Source: Allium sativum
Taxonomy: Eukaryota; Streptophyta; Magnoliopsida; Asparagales; Amaryllidaceae
DNA: 64,000 bases
Assembly: GCA_030737875.1 (NCBI GenBank)
Contig: CM060923.1
Coordinates: forward strand, 490,446,453-490,510,452
Direction of reading: 5' to 3'
Shown: in pieces, positions 48,576-62,011 of the stretch
How positions within the stretch are numbered: position 1 is the stretch's first letter
Layout: each line of letters begins with the position of its first letter
Made by a program: the position numbers and the translations under genes
Notes under the pieces: generated by a model
What the model saw: the letters and a program-made list of their open reading frames with translations, nothing else
What the model was told of the DNA's origin: nothing
Databases searched by the model: none

Positions 48576-51102
48576 GATGACATAAAATGGACATATTTAG
48601 TGTAATATTCTTTTTAGATTAAAAAGAACAATTTTAGCGTTATTCTCTTTTGAAGATAAAAAGGATATTTTATTTACATTTAGTGTAAATATAACCTGAT
48701 ATAAAGAAAAAAAAGAAAAAATATTAATTACATTTAGTGTGAATAAAACATGACATAAAGAATTACATCTTTTGTTTGCATTTTTAGATGCAAACAAAAC
48801 ATAAAAAGGAATTACACCTTTTTATTTACAAATTAGTTGCAAATTAAAATATGATTATATAAAGTACATTTTTATTTGTAATTTAGTTACAAATAAGAAT
48901 ATGAATTGGAAAAGTAAATCTTTATTTACATTTTAGATGTAAATAAAAACATAGAAATAAAAAGTGCATTTTATTTACATTTTAGATGTAAATAAAAGCA
49001 AAGAAATAAAAGTGATATTTTTATCGTCATTTTAGATGCGATAAAAAAAGTAGAAATAAAAGTGATATTTTTATCGTCATTTTAGATGTGATAAAAAGAA
49101 TAGATTATAATAGTTGAAATTGCCAACGATTTATATATATATATATTAAAATTAAACAAAACGTGCATGACAGTTCGCGTTTCGATAATCTTAAATTTAA
49201 ACGATCATACTGAAAGATCCGACCGTTGGATTTTCCCAAAACCAGAACCGTTAGGACCACTTTGGGAAAATCTTTCCAACGATATATATTTCGTCAAAAT
49301 CCGATGGTTATATTTCATGATATGTGTAAATCAAAATTGGGTAAAAACAGCGCCAGGGCCGCCCACTGACCCGAAGCGTCATTCTATTATATTGGGCTAT
49401 TTTTAAATAGATAAAAATAGCGATAAATCGTTATAAATGAATATTAACGAAATGAAATGATTTAAATAATAATTATGCGAGAATTATTTGAAAAGACCGA
49501 GTTTAACTCATTTCAAATAAATACACGACGATTAAATAGAAGATGTAGAAGACGATGATTGAAGACCGGCGATCTTCACATCGAATGGACGACGACTACT
49601 AATGCCTTGGACTGACTTGCTCCCAGGAAGGGGTTTAAGCAGTAGTTGTCCGGACGTATGTGTTGATTGTCTGGATAAGCGAGAACCTCTCAGGTGTATC
49701 CGGTTTCGTTCAGACCCAGAACGGACTTGTAAATGGACGCGTGTCTGACGTTGGAATTCATTTCATGTAATTAAATTGATTTTATTAATGTATGTCTGTT
49801 TGGTGGTGGAGAATTTATTCTCTGCTTAACATCCTGGTATATATAAATAGTTATCGATAGCATGGTGCGAATTGTCAATGTGGCACGCCAAGATGCAGAT
49901 GATCAAGGCTTTTGTTGAAAAGCAGGGCCTTGTGGTTGATGATCAGAGCATAGCCTGTTTAGGCATAGCTTTGTGTATAGCGTAACTTCGCGAGCCTCAC
50001 ACCTCGGTATGAACCAGAAACGGGAGTAAGGACTACAGGGAGGACATACGTTTCTTTCTAGCTAGGAGTAGTGTCAACGACCTACCAGCCCTGACATTTT
50101 TACTTATGTGGATGATGGAATGAGGTACCTCGGTTATTTGAGTCCCTATTGGCTCTATTTACGCCCCAAAGGGCGGAGAAACGTATTGTTCAGGCATTAT
50201 TAATCCATTAACATAATTGTGGACCGACCCTGAAGATCCAGGTGCGGTTGCGACTGTATCCTGAGGCACAGGCTAGAGTGTCTCGAATCGGTAAGGACTA
50301 TCTTTTGCCTTGGTTCATGATGGAAATCCAACTTCCAATATGACACCATGCGATTTTGATTGTATAAATAGTATGGCGACATAGTATATGGTAGTTATGC
50401 CGTCTATGATTGATATTTATGATTGAAATTGTTTTTGTAACTTATACACACTAACAATAATACTAAATGATTTTATACGTATCAAGCATATTTTGACCAT
50501 TATAAGGTAAAACTCTATCCTCCGGTTTGCATTGCATTGTGTTATGGGACTTGAGTCTTATAATGGTTTCATTTTTCTAAAAAGCATTGCGATGTTTTAA
50601 TCATCTACTTTAATTATGCACTGGCAATCCAATGGAGTAAACCCGTTCCGCGTTAGCAGCGTGGTCCTGTGATTTGCCTTATTGTTAAATAGATTATCTA
50701 GATTTCTCACACCAGTCCCATGACTGACTCGTAGTTTTTTTCACTTTGCAAACTCGGGTGCCCCCTTTCCACATGGGCAGCCTTGTATTCAGGTTTTAGC
50801 AGACTCATTCTGGATAGCTATGGAGCTGAAGATGGAGATTATCATCTTTATTATGTTGTTCAGACTTCGCTTAGTATATTATGTTATTATTCCGCTGCAA
50901 ACATTTTATATTGAGCTGAAAACTGTATTATGCTAAGTATGATCCTATTATGCTGTGTAACTCTGATGATGTATTATTTACAGTGTAATCTGATGATGAT
51001 TATCTGCTGTAATTCTCTATTTCTGTTTTGCTGTTATTGTTTATATGCTATATTCCAATGATTATCCTTACTTTCAAAGCACGGAAGTTTGGGGTCATCA
51101 CA

Positions 51103-52146
51103 GTTTACTAATGATATCAGTAGACACAGATATGTTTATCTTATGAAACACATATCAGAATCCTTTGAAAATTTTAAAGAATTCAAAATGAAGTTCAAAA
51201 CCAATTTTGATGGGAAATAAATTCTCTTCGAACAGATGTAGAGAATATTTAAGCCAAATTATATAATGACTATTTAGATGAGTTTGAAATTGTTTCACAA
51301 CTCACTCCATCTAGAACACCATATTGGAATGGTGTGTCTGAAAGGAGAAATCACACCTTATAAGATATAGTATGATTAAGGATAAGTCATATAGATCTTC
51401 CAGTAAATTAAATTTAGAACAATTGCATTTATTCCCACAAAAACGATTTTAACGACGCCATATAAGATATGAACTAGGAAATGTCCTAGTTTGTCTGATA
51501 CGATGATTTGGGATGTAAGGATGTTTATTAAATGTCCTTCCTCTGATAAGATCAGACCTAAATCAAATAACTATTTTGTGGATATAAATTCTCTGAGGAT
51601 AAAATGTTTATTGCTCGATTTGGTATCTTTTTGAAGGAGAGTCAGTCTCTAAGATACCGATGGGAATGAAATAGAATTCGAGATATATCGAAAAACCACA
51701 AGATACCAATGAATCTTGTATAGACAAGAAATTCAGTGGGAGTGACACAATTATTCTAATGTTATTTGATAACACATTGATTATTGTAAATAATGCTAGT
51801 TTTAAAGCAAGAAATAAATACTGATTCTAAGAAAGAAAACATTCGGATTAAAAGTTCATAAGTTGAACTTAATTCATTGTTGATCCAATGAAATACATTG
51901 CGATAACAATGTGGCTATTTCTCAGGCCTAAAACGTTAAACTCATTACCGATCCAAACATATATTTAAGAAATATAATTACCATGTGATTTTTTTCGCTG
52001 AAGAAATAAACATATCTTCAAGGTTGCAAAAGTTGTAATGTTGCAGACCTACTGAATTAAACTCTGTCGCAGTAGAAGTTTAATAGTCACACTAGTTTCA
52101 TGAATATATGATACGTGAATGATTAACTCTAGTGCAAGTGGGAGAT
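51103..52146 (+). pseudogene. Ty1/copia pol remains: integrase, then RNase H; reverse transcriptase missing
   Basis: Begins FTNDISR...YVYLMKH (integrase DDE region; the usual family text is FTDDYSR). TPYWNGVSERRNHTL lies near 51314. The connection region follows to about 51690 with frameshifts. RNase H text CDNNVAISQA appears near 51898. Only about 200 bp separate integrase from RNase H, where intact copia elements carry well over 1 kb of reverse transcriptase, so that domain is deleted. The polypurine tract AAGTGGGAGAT is at 52136-52146. Confidence 0.82.
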
Positions 52147-53596
52147 TGTTAGAATTTATGCCCTAGAGGCAATTCATTTGATGAGATTGATAACACTATT
52201 GATGTTATTGTTTTATTTGGAATAAAATAATATTATATTATATTTACTGCGTAATATAAATATTAATATAATAGAAGTCCTTAGAATTATAATACGGAAT
52301 TATATATTTCGAGTAAGACTTGAATTTGAGATTATATAATATACTTAGTATTATAATTCTTAAATGCCCCTAGTCAAGTATTGTTGTTCATATAATGGAC
52401 AAAAATAAAACGTTGAGACTAGCATGATGATTGACTGATGATCACATCTCATTGATCATTAATATACAAGATATAATGTCAAGACATAAATACGTATTGG
52501 AGAATAGCATATTAGACTGACCCACCATGAGATAACTACATGAAATATAGTTAACAGTATCATAAGTTATTCTCATGGTGACAGTGATGTAATAGTCCTC
52601 AGACCTGAAATCATTATAATATTATTCGAAGATATTTTTGTTTAGATATCATCTAAAGTAACTCGTACAGAGTAATGATAACGGTGATTATTAGACACAA
52701 CTCGAATCGAATGAAAATTATTAATGATCCAGATGGAATTTAACCCTACGATATATTCATAATGATATCCATAGACCTCTTGATTGAGTGAGACTGTGAA
52801 ATGCATGGCCATGCTCAAATATTGATTTGTTTAAACAGTCTACTCATCGATCAAGATAAACGAATTAAATTATAAAGAGGATGATACGATCCATGCCTTG
52901 AGTTTAATCCTGGATATTTAGGTTAACAGGATTATATTACATTGATACACTAGTCACGAAAAGGTTGTATCGAATCATTGATCTTATTATAACTTGGGTA
53001 GCAGCGATGTATTGCTAGATGCCAATCACTGTTTATGATTTTAAATACGATTTAAAATCATTGCGAACGTTGTAATAACCTATAGGGACACACACTTAGA
53101 ACATTATAACGGGAAGAATGGTTTTGTTTTGGAGTAAAATAAAATATCAACCGTTGATATTTGGTTTGAATGGGTGTAAGTAACGGTTCCTCATTTTATG
53201 GTACACGTGTATGTGTTAAAAGGGGTTTTACTTCTTTTATAAAAACACGGGTACCTTCATTTTTATTCATTCATTCGATCATTCCAAAAACCATAGAAAA
53301 TGAAATCAGAAATGGCGGCTAGCACGGCTATCTTCCTCTCCCCTTCGATTCGTTTGACAATCAAAGAAACATGTTCGTGTGGATATGTATAGAGGCATGG
53401 CGTTTGAAGTGCTCCTGATTCGATGCTCCAATCCAGCTCCTTTTCGATTTCAAAATAGATCCGGTTTTCATAGATTTGGCAAAGCAGGTATAAAGCCTAT
53501 TTTATGTGAGTTTTAATCTATTGTTCTTGTCTAGATCCTTATTTAATTTGTTAAATCGCACAAATTGGAAATTGATTTGATCGAAAAATTCCAACA
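52147..53596 (+). repeat. Copia 3' LTR (1450 bp)
   Basis: From TGTTAGAATTTATGCCC to AAAATTCCAACA; the ends are inverted repeats (TGTTAGAATT and TGTTGGAATT). The start is typical of a widespread plant copia group. The next bases GTTAC (53597-53601) would be the target duplication; the left copy was not found. Sequence beyond it reads as gypsy integrase, so this copia inserted into that gene. Confidence 0.85.
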
Positions 53597-54885
53597 GTTA
53601 CAACCACCAATCGAGCATAGGTATGGCTCCCTTCGAGGCATTGTATGGGAGACCCTGCAGATCACCTACTTGTTGGTGGGAGTCCACGGATAGACTTATA
53701 CTTGGGCATGAGATGGTTAGGGGGACCTTAGAGAAGATAGATTTGATTCAGAGGCAGATGAAGGCAGCTTAGAATAGATAGAAGTCGCATACATATCAGC
53801 GGAGGATAGACCTAGAGTTTGAGGTAGGAAACTTGGTTTTTGTTAAGGTGTCACCCTTATGGAGTTTGGTTCGATTCGGCTTAGTGGGGAAGTTCGTGCC
53901 GAGTTTCGTAGGGCTATTCCCTATAGTATAGAGGATAAGTCAGATGGCCCACTGGCTTAGGCTACTGGAGAGATTGGCTGAAGTTCATGATGTATTCCAT
54001 GTGTCGCACTTGCGAAAATGCTTACATGATTCCGCCATAGTAGTAGAGCTGAGCACTCTAGAGGAGATCGAAGTAGAGAGGGAGGCATTGGTCAAGCGAG
54101 TTCCTACACAAATACTAGGATCTGAGGTGAAGAAGTTGTGAAATGAAGAGATCAAGCGTGTAAAGATTTAGTAGGGAGAGGACAGTGATGGCACGACTAG
54201 GGAACCAGAGGATAGGATTCGCACTTCATTTTCGTTTCTCTTTGATATCGCGCTCTTAGTCCTCTCCTAAGCTTTGAATTTAAATTTATTTTTCCTATCG
54301 TTTGAATTATAAGTCTTAGGTAGAAACCAATGGATGGTAGGAAATGGTTTAAAACATGTTAATAGAACATGTTATGGTTGAATGGATTCACGTGGGTGCA
54401 AGGGTCTGCTAGTGGATGCATTTGATGCATGTACGCACACTAGACACTAGTTAGAGATCGAAAAGCTAGGGCACTTACATAATTGCATACGAATGCATGC
54501 GCATTTTTAATTTATTTTTAGTATGGATGAAAAATAGTTGAATCATCATGTGGATGTTATGTTTTGGTGAATGGTTGTTGGACGCATATATAGAATTACA
54601 TATATTATTAGGATTCCTTTGCATACATATTGGATGCATGACATGAAAATTAAATTGCATTAAGGAGGTCAACTGAATCAGTGGACCGCCTGATTTTTGC
54701 ATTATCTTAGGAAGATATACACTACATCTTTCGCATATATTCATGAAAAACATTAGAAAAACTAAGGATAATGGATTCCAGTGGTTGATGGTTAAGTAGA
54801 TAGGTGTAGTTAATGGTTGGAAATATTTATATCATTCTTCCAGCCTTGGAGGTTTCGGAGATGAAATCCTTTAAGGAAGGGAGAA
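53597..54885 (+). pseudogene. Ty3/gypsy chromovirus pol remains: integrase C-terminus and chromodomain
   Basis: Reads YNHQSSIGMAPFEALYGR (integrase core end), then a stretch with stops, VHDVFHVSHLRK near 53974, and VPTQILGSEVKKL near 54103. A decayed chromodomain follows, with GTTREPEDRIRTSFSFLF near 54190. This order is typical of plant chromoviruses of the Tekay/Del/Reina type. Several stops show it is dead. Reverse transcriptase and upstream parts are absent from the window; they were separated by the copia insertion or lost. It is followed by a polypurine tract AAGGAAGGGAGAA (54873-54885). Confidence 0.85.
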
Positions 54886-57470
54886 TGTAACACCCTGAAT
54901 TTTAATAAACAATAATTAAATAAAAAATTAATAAACTAAAATATTACTAAACTTCAGAATTGGACATTAGGACAAGCACCATTAGGACATTGTAATTTTC
55001 TAATTAAAATGGACACTGGGTTTGCTGAAATTGGAGTTAAAATGAATAAGTTATGGATTAAAGAAGTTAAACCAAAAAAAAATAGTAAACAGGCCGAGTG
55101 GGACGACCCCTTTCCCACTTGGGTCGATCTAATGTTGACCCATAGGTCCTTGGGTTGACCTTGTGTCGACCCTAGGCGAGTTGGGTCGACCCATCGCGCC
55201 TGTAGGCACGTGACATGATGCACACAGGGTTTATTTCATTCGAACGTTATTTAGGTTGATGTAGCTTTGTTTTATTGGTTTAATTTTGAACCAAAGGCTG
55301 ACATAGCGCTTTCTGATTAGTCAAATGACATTGCTGGCCCAAATTTAATAATAAATTTGGCTGAGGATATCCTGGAAACCTTATAAATAGTCTAGCAGAG
55401 CCTCTCTCATTTCTTCACATCCATTCTTTCTCTCTTCTTCTTCTTCCTGGCATATCCTCAAAATTAGAAAGGGCCAAATAATTAGACCTTTTACGTGGAT
55501 ATATAAAGAAGTTTTAAACTTGTAAATATTTATTTTAACTACTTCTGGAGGTGCACATTCTAATAGAATAAAGAAATGCCATGAGGGAAGCTCTTTTCAT
55601 CAAATCTGAGAGTTTTTATGTATTTTCTAGATTAATAATCTATGTAGGAAAAGTTAGATTGTTACATAGATTAGTTTTTGTAAGTTTAATGTCTACAGTT
55701 AATTACAGTATTTGTGTTTAGTTTTTCTGTAAAGTTACTGTAGTTTATTAACTGTCTATGCCTATTTCTTTCCAATTATTCATTGTTTATAAGTAAATCC
55801 CCTTCTTCTTATCCCCTTCTCTGCTATGGTTTTATTTACAGTCAGGCTATGCCTATTCTATTTTCTTTGTTTATTTTTGAGTCTAGGCCTTGCGAGTAGC
55901 CTAGATCATTTCCCTTTTTCTTTCGGTGTTGAGTCTATGCCTAAATAGAGCCCAGGCCTTTATCATTAATCTAGCGTCGCATTTGGAATAAGGATGAATT
56001 GATTAAAAGGGGATAATTGGGCATGTTAGAACCGATTAAATATTATAATCAGTACTGGACTGTAAATTAGGAATAAAAAGTAGATATATAATTGGAGAAC
56101 ATGCAAACATATAAACTGTAATAGGATTAACTTAGTTGGACGCTAAGTACCATGGGGTTGGGTTGTATAAAAAGGATAAACATTAAGTAAGGGTGTTTAA
56201 TACAACATAGAAATATAATGTGAGGTTATACTGGGGATTATTAATAAACTTAAATTGTGTTACATTACATTAAAGATAAAAATTAATAAGTTAAGATAGT
56301 GGGAGTTCGCTCTGGCAGCTGGGGCTGATTGAGAAAAATAACTGGCTCGTAGGTCCGTTCCGGCAGCGTGGGGCTGATTGGGGAAAATAAGAGGCCTAAT
56401 AAAATAATGAAACTGTAATAGGAGTTTGCTCTGGCCATGTGAGGCTGGTTGAGGAAAATAAGAGGCTTAATAAAATGATAAGATTGTAGTTTAGGTCCGT
56501 TTCGGCAGCGAAGGGCTGATTGGAGAAATTAAGTGGCCTAATAGAATAATAAATGGTTGGGGATCCATATCAGGCAGTATCTTTATTATCATATATGGAG
56601 ATCTAATGCTAGGTAGAGGCGAGGGCTTGCTTTACTACGCTGGATAGTAAGAGGTCCAAACGAGGTGGGTACAGACGCGTTCCGGCGGGACGATGAGCGT
56701 GCATCGTGCCAATTAGGGAGAATAAGACGAAGTAATGCCTGTGATTAATGGCTATGTCCTTTTAGTTAATGGATTCGGGATTGATAACCCCGAGTTTCAT
56801 AGCTGGCATAGGTTATCACATTATGCTTATATGAGCCGATCGACGCGTAGAACTTAGGTAAAGCTTAAGTATGATATCTTGATAAGTTGGTGCAAAAAAT
56901 TTGGATATGAAAGAGAGATCAATCTTTATTTGTACTTAACTTTGCTTACTGCTTTTATACCTTTATCTTATGTCCTCAAAATTGTTCATCTGTCTAAATG
57001 CTTCCTCGCTTTATGCTTATGCTAGAAATTACTAGAACTCACTAGACGTATGTCTGACCTAGTTTGTTTTCTCATTCTCTCTTCCTCCCCCTAGGTTCGC
57101 AGGGTGGAGGGTCTCAGTAGTGATGTTGATTTTCTATTCAACTTGGATTGAAACTCATGTATTCGTTCATTTCTCTTTTTCTTATTGTAGTATTGAGATT
57201 TGAGAGAGATGATTTTACCTATGTACACTGATATTGTGGTTTTCCACGAGACATTGCATTTGGTTTTATGTTGTTGAATATTTGGTAATTTTGAAATGTA
57301 TTAATTATTATGATTTGACTTGCTTTGTTAGATGCTGTTTCAAAATATTTATTGTGTTTTATATTTCTGTCTTGTCAATTTTAGTCTCTTCGTTGTTAGT
57401 TTATACCTAAGCGTTTCATGAACTTTAACGAATCCTCATATGGTGACGTCAAGGGGTGTGGGGTGTTTCA
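54886..57470 (+). repeat. Gypsy chromovirus 3' LTR (2585 bp)
   Basis: From TGTAACACCCTGAATTTT after the polypurine tract to GGGGTGTTTCA. The ends form an imperfect inverted repeat (TGTAACACCC and TGAAACACCCC). Four variants of a GGTCCGTTCYGGCAGC...GGGGCTGATTG segment occur in tandem near 56300-56530. The length suits Tekay/Del LTRs. The right flank is ATATA. Confidence 0.8.
56300..56535. repeat. Tandem GGCAGC..GGGCTGATTG repeats in gypsy LTR
   Basis: Four imperfect units of about 65-75 bp, each with a GCTCTGGC or GTTCCGGC box and GGCTGATTGRGRAAAATAA, starting near 56306, 56353, 56421 and 56494. Confidence 0.6.
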
Positions 57471-57977
57471 ATATATATGAGGATTTGTTTTCTAAAAAAT
57501 CGAATTGGAACTGAACCATGGCTTACGGATCGGTGCTCATCCATCAGGACAAGGGTATTTGACATCAAAACTCTGGCACTCTCTCATTACCTCGTTAAGA
57601 AGCACCCTGCGGAGTTTGAACTCAAAATTCGAAGTTTGTGAATAAATGTGCATTTGTAATTCAAAAATCCAAGTTAGTAACTATCAAATCAAAGTCAACC
57701 CCTCAGAAATGCTAGCTATTTTGCTATCAATCAAATTATGGAACCCGAAGACAGATTAGTTCAATACACATCTAGTTTACAATGAAAATGTACTATGCAT
57801 GACAAATATTATCTCGGCTTTGACTCACGAGAAGATCTATGGAAATGAGAAGAGATACAAACTTTGGCTCACTCCAAACTCATTAGATGGGCTCAAATGA
57901 AGGCATGAAGGAAGTCCTAGAAGATTCACTCAAAAAGTTGCTTAAGTATATAGATTGATACTTATCCACACCCTATG
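57471..57977. other. Unassigned flank with possible exon-like fragment
   Basis: The only stretch on the right that I cannot assign to an element. On the + strand about 57540-57641 encodes TRVFDIKTLALSHYLVKKH and ten further residues before a stop. It is preceded by CATCCATCAG, which could be a splice acceptor. The composition looks more like coding DNA than its surroundings, but I do not recognise the protein. The rest (57642-57977) shows nothing clear. The five bases CTATG (57973-57977) would be the left target site of E. Confidence 0.3.
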
Positions 57978-58904
57978 TGCAACAACCCGGAAAATCAGAA
58001 CCAATTTTAAAAAAAATTCGGAGATTTTAATGAATTTTGAATATTTAAAATGGTTTATTTTAAATAATAACGACGGAAAATTTATTTTCGACGAAGTTAA
58101 AACGAATAAATTTATTTTAATTATATAACGAACCTGAAATGGCACGGCAGTTCGAAAATTCGATTTCAAATTTCAAATGAAGGTACAGGATTCAAAATAA
58201 ATCGGATTTCAGCGAAACCAGAAATATTTGAATCTGTTTGATAATATCTTTCTAACGGATGTAAGGAACTGAAATTTCGTTTCATAAGTTGTTGGTTACG
58301 TCCAGTTTAAAATTCAGAAAAGTCGCTGTGGAATTTATATATATATTTTAATATATATGAAGCCCTTAAAAATAGTCATTTTGCAAACGACCTCCGTTTT
58401 CGACAAAAGTGCTTTTGTTGGATCCGGGATGTCAAATTATTGCTAGATTCCAAAATTCATAATTTTTGGGACTAATCTGTGAGCGTGGCGAAGGAGAACG
58501 TGTTTTGACAGTTTAAGTCAATTTGGATCGACCAGAAAATGGCCATTTTTCAAACGGTCTTTAAATTTGACGAAATTAGTTTTGTTAGGAACGTATCGTC
58601 AATACAAAGCTAGAAATAATTTTTTTGGAATTTTAGAAGTCGGTATGTGACCCCAGTAAATTAAAATGTGCGTTCGAATTGAATATATGTTGATTTTTAT
58701 TTTCATTTTGAGAAAAACTGATCGTAACAGCTGAATTTGGTTGCGAAACATATCACATTGTGTTTGGAATAGGGGTAATTGGCTAGGGGCGACAGTCGTT
58801 GGGTTTCGTTTGGAGTTCGTATATGAAATCACACTTTTAGAGGAAAAAAATAATATAATAAAATAATAAATTTTACACCCCCCAATACTCTCCTATTCTA
58901 AGTC

Positions 58905-59287
58905 AACGCCCTCCATCCATCTCTTAGATCAAAATCGATTTAAAATTAAAAAAAAAACTAAATCTAAACCGCGTCGCACCCTGCCACCACCTACCGCCGG
59001 AGGCCAGCAAACCGTCGCTCCTACCCCACGACGCCGGCTCCTTCTCCCCTCCACCACGAGACGTCGAACGTCCCCCCCACCCCATTTCATCTCGAGCACC
59101 GCGAACCCACTCCAGCCACCGCGGGTTCCACCGCCAACGTCCCTGCCATCTTCTCCGACTCCAGCGATCGCCTGTAGCACCCCAACACCCATCGACGACC
59201 GGTGCCTCCAATTCCGACGCGCAGGAGAAGATAGAGGTCGGATTTTGGGGATTTTCGTGCTTGTGACTATAACGGGAAGAGGAAGCG
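58905..59287 (+). other. GC-rich leader of E LTR
   Basis: C-rich island in sense orientation, proline/histidine/serine-rich if translated, ending at GCG/GTGAGTTTTTATG (59285-59298). Same position and character as the islands in B, C and D, but with little sequence identity to them. Opposite-strand open frames of 87 and 95 codons are treated as shadows. Confidence 0.5.
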
Positions 59288-59289
59288 GT

Positions 59290-60140
59290 GAGTTTTTATG
59301 TAATTAAATTTAGAAAAGCATGGTTTATATAAAAATAAAAGAGAAATAATAATGTTTTGAGAATGTGATTTTTATGGATGTAAGGATATGTTTTTTTGAA
59401 TATAAAAATATTATTTTTAGTTAGAATAAAAATGTGATTTTTAAAAAAGTTAAGATGTGATTTTCAAACAAGTAAAAATGTGATTTTTAAACAAGTAAAG
59501 ATATGATTTGTTTATATAAAAGAACATGATATTTTTATATAAAGAAAGTTTATATTTTTATATAAAGAAAGTTTATATCTTTATATAAGGGAAGTTTATA
59601 TTTTTATATAAAGAAAGTTTCGATTTTTATATGCATAAAGTTCAGATTTTTATTTGAATCAAAATACGATTTTTATCATACGTTTGAAATATTTTTCTGA
59701 AGATAAAAATATAATCTTTTCTATATATGTAGCGTCATATAAATGTGATTTTTACATAAGTTGTAGCGATATAAAATAGTATTGTTTTAAGAATATAAGA
59801 ACATGATTTTTAATTTATAAAACAGCTTTAAAAGTAAGATTTTTAATATTATAGAGTTATGATTTTTTATATCAAAAAGGCAGAATTTTTGATATATGAA
59901 AAGCGTTATATAAAAATTTGATCTTTATAATGAAGTAGCGATATAAAAATATAATTTTTATATAGAAAGTGGCGTTGTAAAAATCTAATTTTTATAATGT
60001 AGATTTGAAATAAAAATATGATTTTTATATATACAAGAGCGAAATAAAAATATGATTTTTATTTATATAAGAGCGAAATAAAAAAATGATTTTTCTATAA
60101 ATGGCTTTGAAGTAAAAATGAGATTTTTTTTTTTTTTTTT
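59290..60140. repeat. AT-palindrome array (E LTR)
   Basis: Many units of the type AAAAATGTGATTTTTA and TATAAAAATATGATTTTTAT, plus TTTATATAAAGAAAGTTTATA units near 59535-59630. It is longer and less regular than in B and C and ends in a T run (60125-60140). Confidence 0.75.
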
Positions 60141-62011
60141 ACTATGTACAGCGTGAAGAAGATTGCGTTGGAATTTAGGAAAAATCCAAACCGTTCAGAA
60201 ATAAAGAATGGAGGAGTGGATCCCCAAGGTGGGAACTCCTCACTATAATTTTCTTTATATAGTTTCTTATTATGTAACTACATATATGAACTGTTCCCCG
60301 TCGTCCACAGACCATGGACAACTTGTTTGGTTGGTTGTGTTGATGATGTATTTGTTTGAATATTGGTTGTTTGAGGTGTAAATGAATTGACGTAATTTGG
60401 TTTGTATATGGCGTGCGCAATTATGAGGCAAGGGATAAGGCTAGACCTTATCCTGGTTCCAGTATAGCGCCGTTATGCCACCAAAATTTTCTAAAATATG
60501 TTAGAACAATAAAAATATCATTTTTATTGTGTAAATGAACCGAATAAAATATTTTATCATTAAAAATATAATTTTTAACGTGTATATGAATAAAATAAAT
60601 ATTCATTTACAAATCAGACGATTTGTTTATGTACACCCATTTGACTGATACAGATTGGGACGATAAATTTTACACATCGCCCCACTACACAAATATTATT
60701 CAGTATTTGTTGGTTGAAACCCCACACGGGTGTTGGGATGATATTTGACGTACACTAACCCCAACTGTTTAGTTGTATGTCAATCAATAGGTTGATAGAC
60801 TATTGTAAGCGTTAAATATTTATATTTAATGCTTATATAGTGTAGAATGCACTTTGGATGATGGTTGATTGTTTATCATGGATGTTGTATACATGTGTTG
60901 TATGAAATCCATATAAACAACATTATATGGTAATTGACTGTGTCTGATTCCAGTTCAGAAAGAAGGAATATTTTTAAATAACGAATATCTTAAAATAATA
61001 TTCACAAAAGAATCAAAATACGATTTTGATGTCCGATTTGGGATGGACACGAATATATTTAAATATTTATAGCCGTGTTGATTAGATATGCGCCATTTTA
61101 ACGCGAACGATATTTATATCGATTTTATTCATTTTTATAATGAATAGCGAAAAGGAAACGATTTCAAAATCTGATATTTTGAAAATATTATCATTTATAT
61201 ATTAATGATATGGAATATTCAGTTTAAATTTAAAATTGAATATGAAGTTGAAATTATTTTTAAAACGAATTTAAAACGATTTATAAAATATGTTTTGAAT
61301 GAAAATCGATGAAATATATATAATATATATTATATATATTAATGGCCTGAATAGAACGCACCACGCCGCGGCGGTTCGCGAATTTCGACCATTGACTTCA
61401 AATTGAGGTTACGGGAGATCCGACAGTCGGATTCTCCTGAAACCAAGACCATTGGGTTCGTATCAAAAAGAGCTTTCCAACGAATATTAGAAATTTGAAA
61501 TCTAATAGTTGGATTTGTAATTATGTCCAAATAAAATTTGGAAAAGGTCATTGTAAGTGTTGTCCGATGACTGTTTATGGAAATTGACTGTACGGGCCTT
61601 GATAAAATTATTAAAAATATCAATAATTTGTGTAAAATCATAATAAATAATTTAGAAAGAATTGGGTGAAAAATTCCATATTTGAAAAGATAAAAATATA
61701 TTTTCATCGAAATGAACTAGTTTGTAACTAGAATTATAACCCAATGTTTTTAATAAATAAATTGAATTTGAAATGGTTTTAAAAATAAACAGAATTTCCA
61801 ATATATAAAATGGAATGGATTTGAATCGAAATTATCTTCGGAATATTTCGATATTGGATTCCGTGATTATACGGACATTGTGGAGGAATTTGGAAGATAT
61901 ATATGTATATCGTTATTCCAATACGGTATTTGTTGATTTTAGAATTCGATATTGAATATAAGCCGATATATTTTCTATTTAGAGCCTTGTATTTAATATC
62001 AAATGGGATTT

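Larger units (their letters stand above)
44484..51102 (+). mobile_element. Element D, internally deleted non-autonomous LTR element
   Basis: Plus-strand member of the same superfamily: truncated 5' LTR (44484-46324), 204-bp internal remnant with polypurine tract (46325-46528), complete 3' LTR (46529-51102, 4574 bp). Flanks are ATTTA (44479-44483) and GTTTA (51103-51107), a 5-bp duplication with one change. Removing D and one copy of the duplication makes the copia integrase frame continuous. The deletion removed the end of the 5' LTR, the primer-binding site and most of the internal region. Confidence 0.9.
46529..51102 (+). repeat. Element D 3' LTR (4574 bp)
   Basis: From TGTAACAACCCGG to GGGGTCATCACA. 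Order: U3, TATA box (47133-47140), GC-rich leader (47160-47500), donor-like AAG/GTATTAT (47549), 50-bp repeats (48221-48420), 49-bp repeats (48429-48575), AT-palindromic region to about 49110, then the segment shared with B, C and E (about 49550-51102, including CACACCAGTCCCATGACTGAC near 50709). Small open frames in the leader are on the opposite strand and are not genes. Confidence 0.9.

Noticed and set aside
49167..49406. 79-codon + frame in the D LTR
   Set aside because: Lies in a segment shared by B, C and E (the CCGACCGTTGGATT and CCAGAACCGTT region), where it is not open in a consistent frame.
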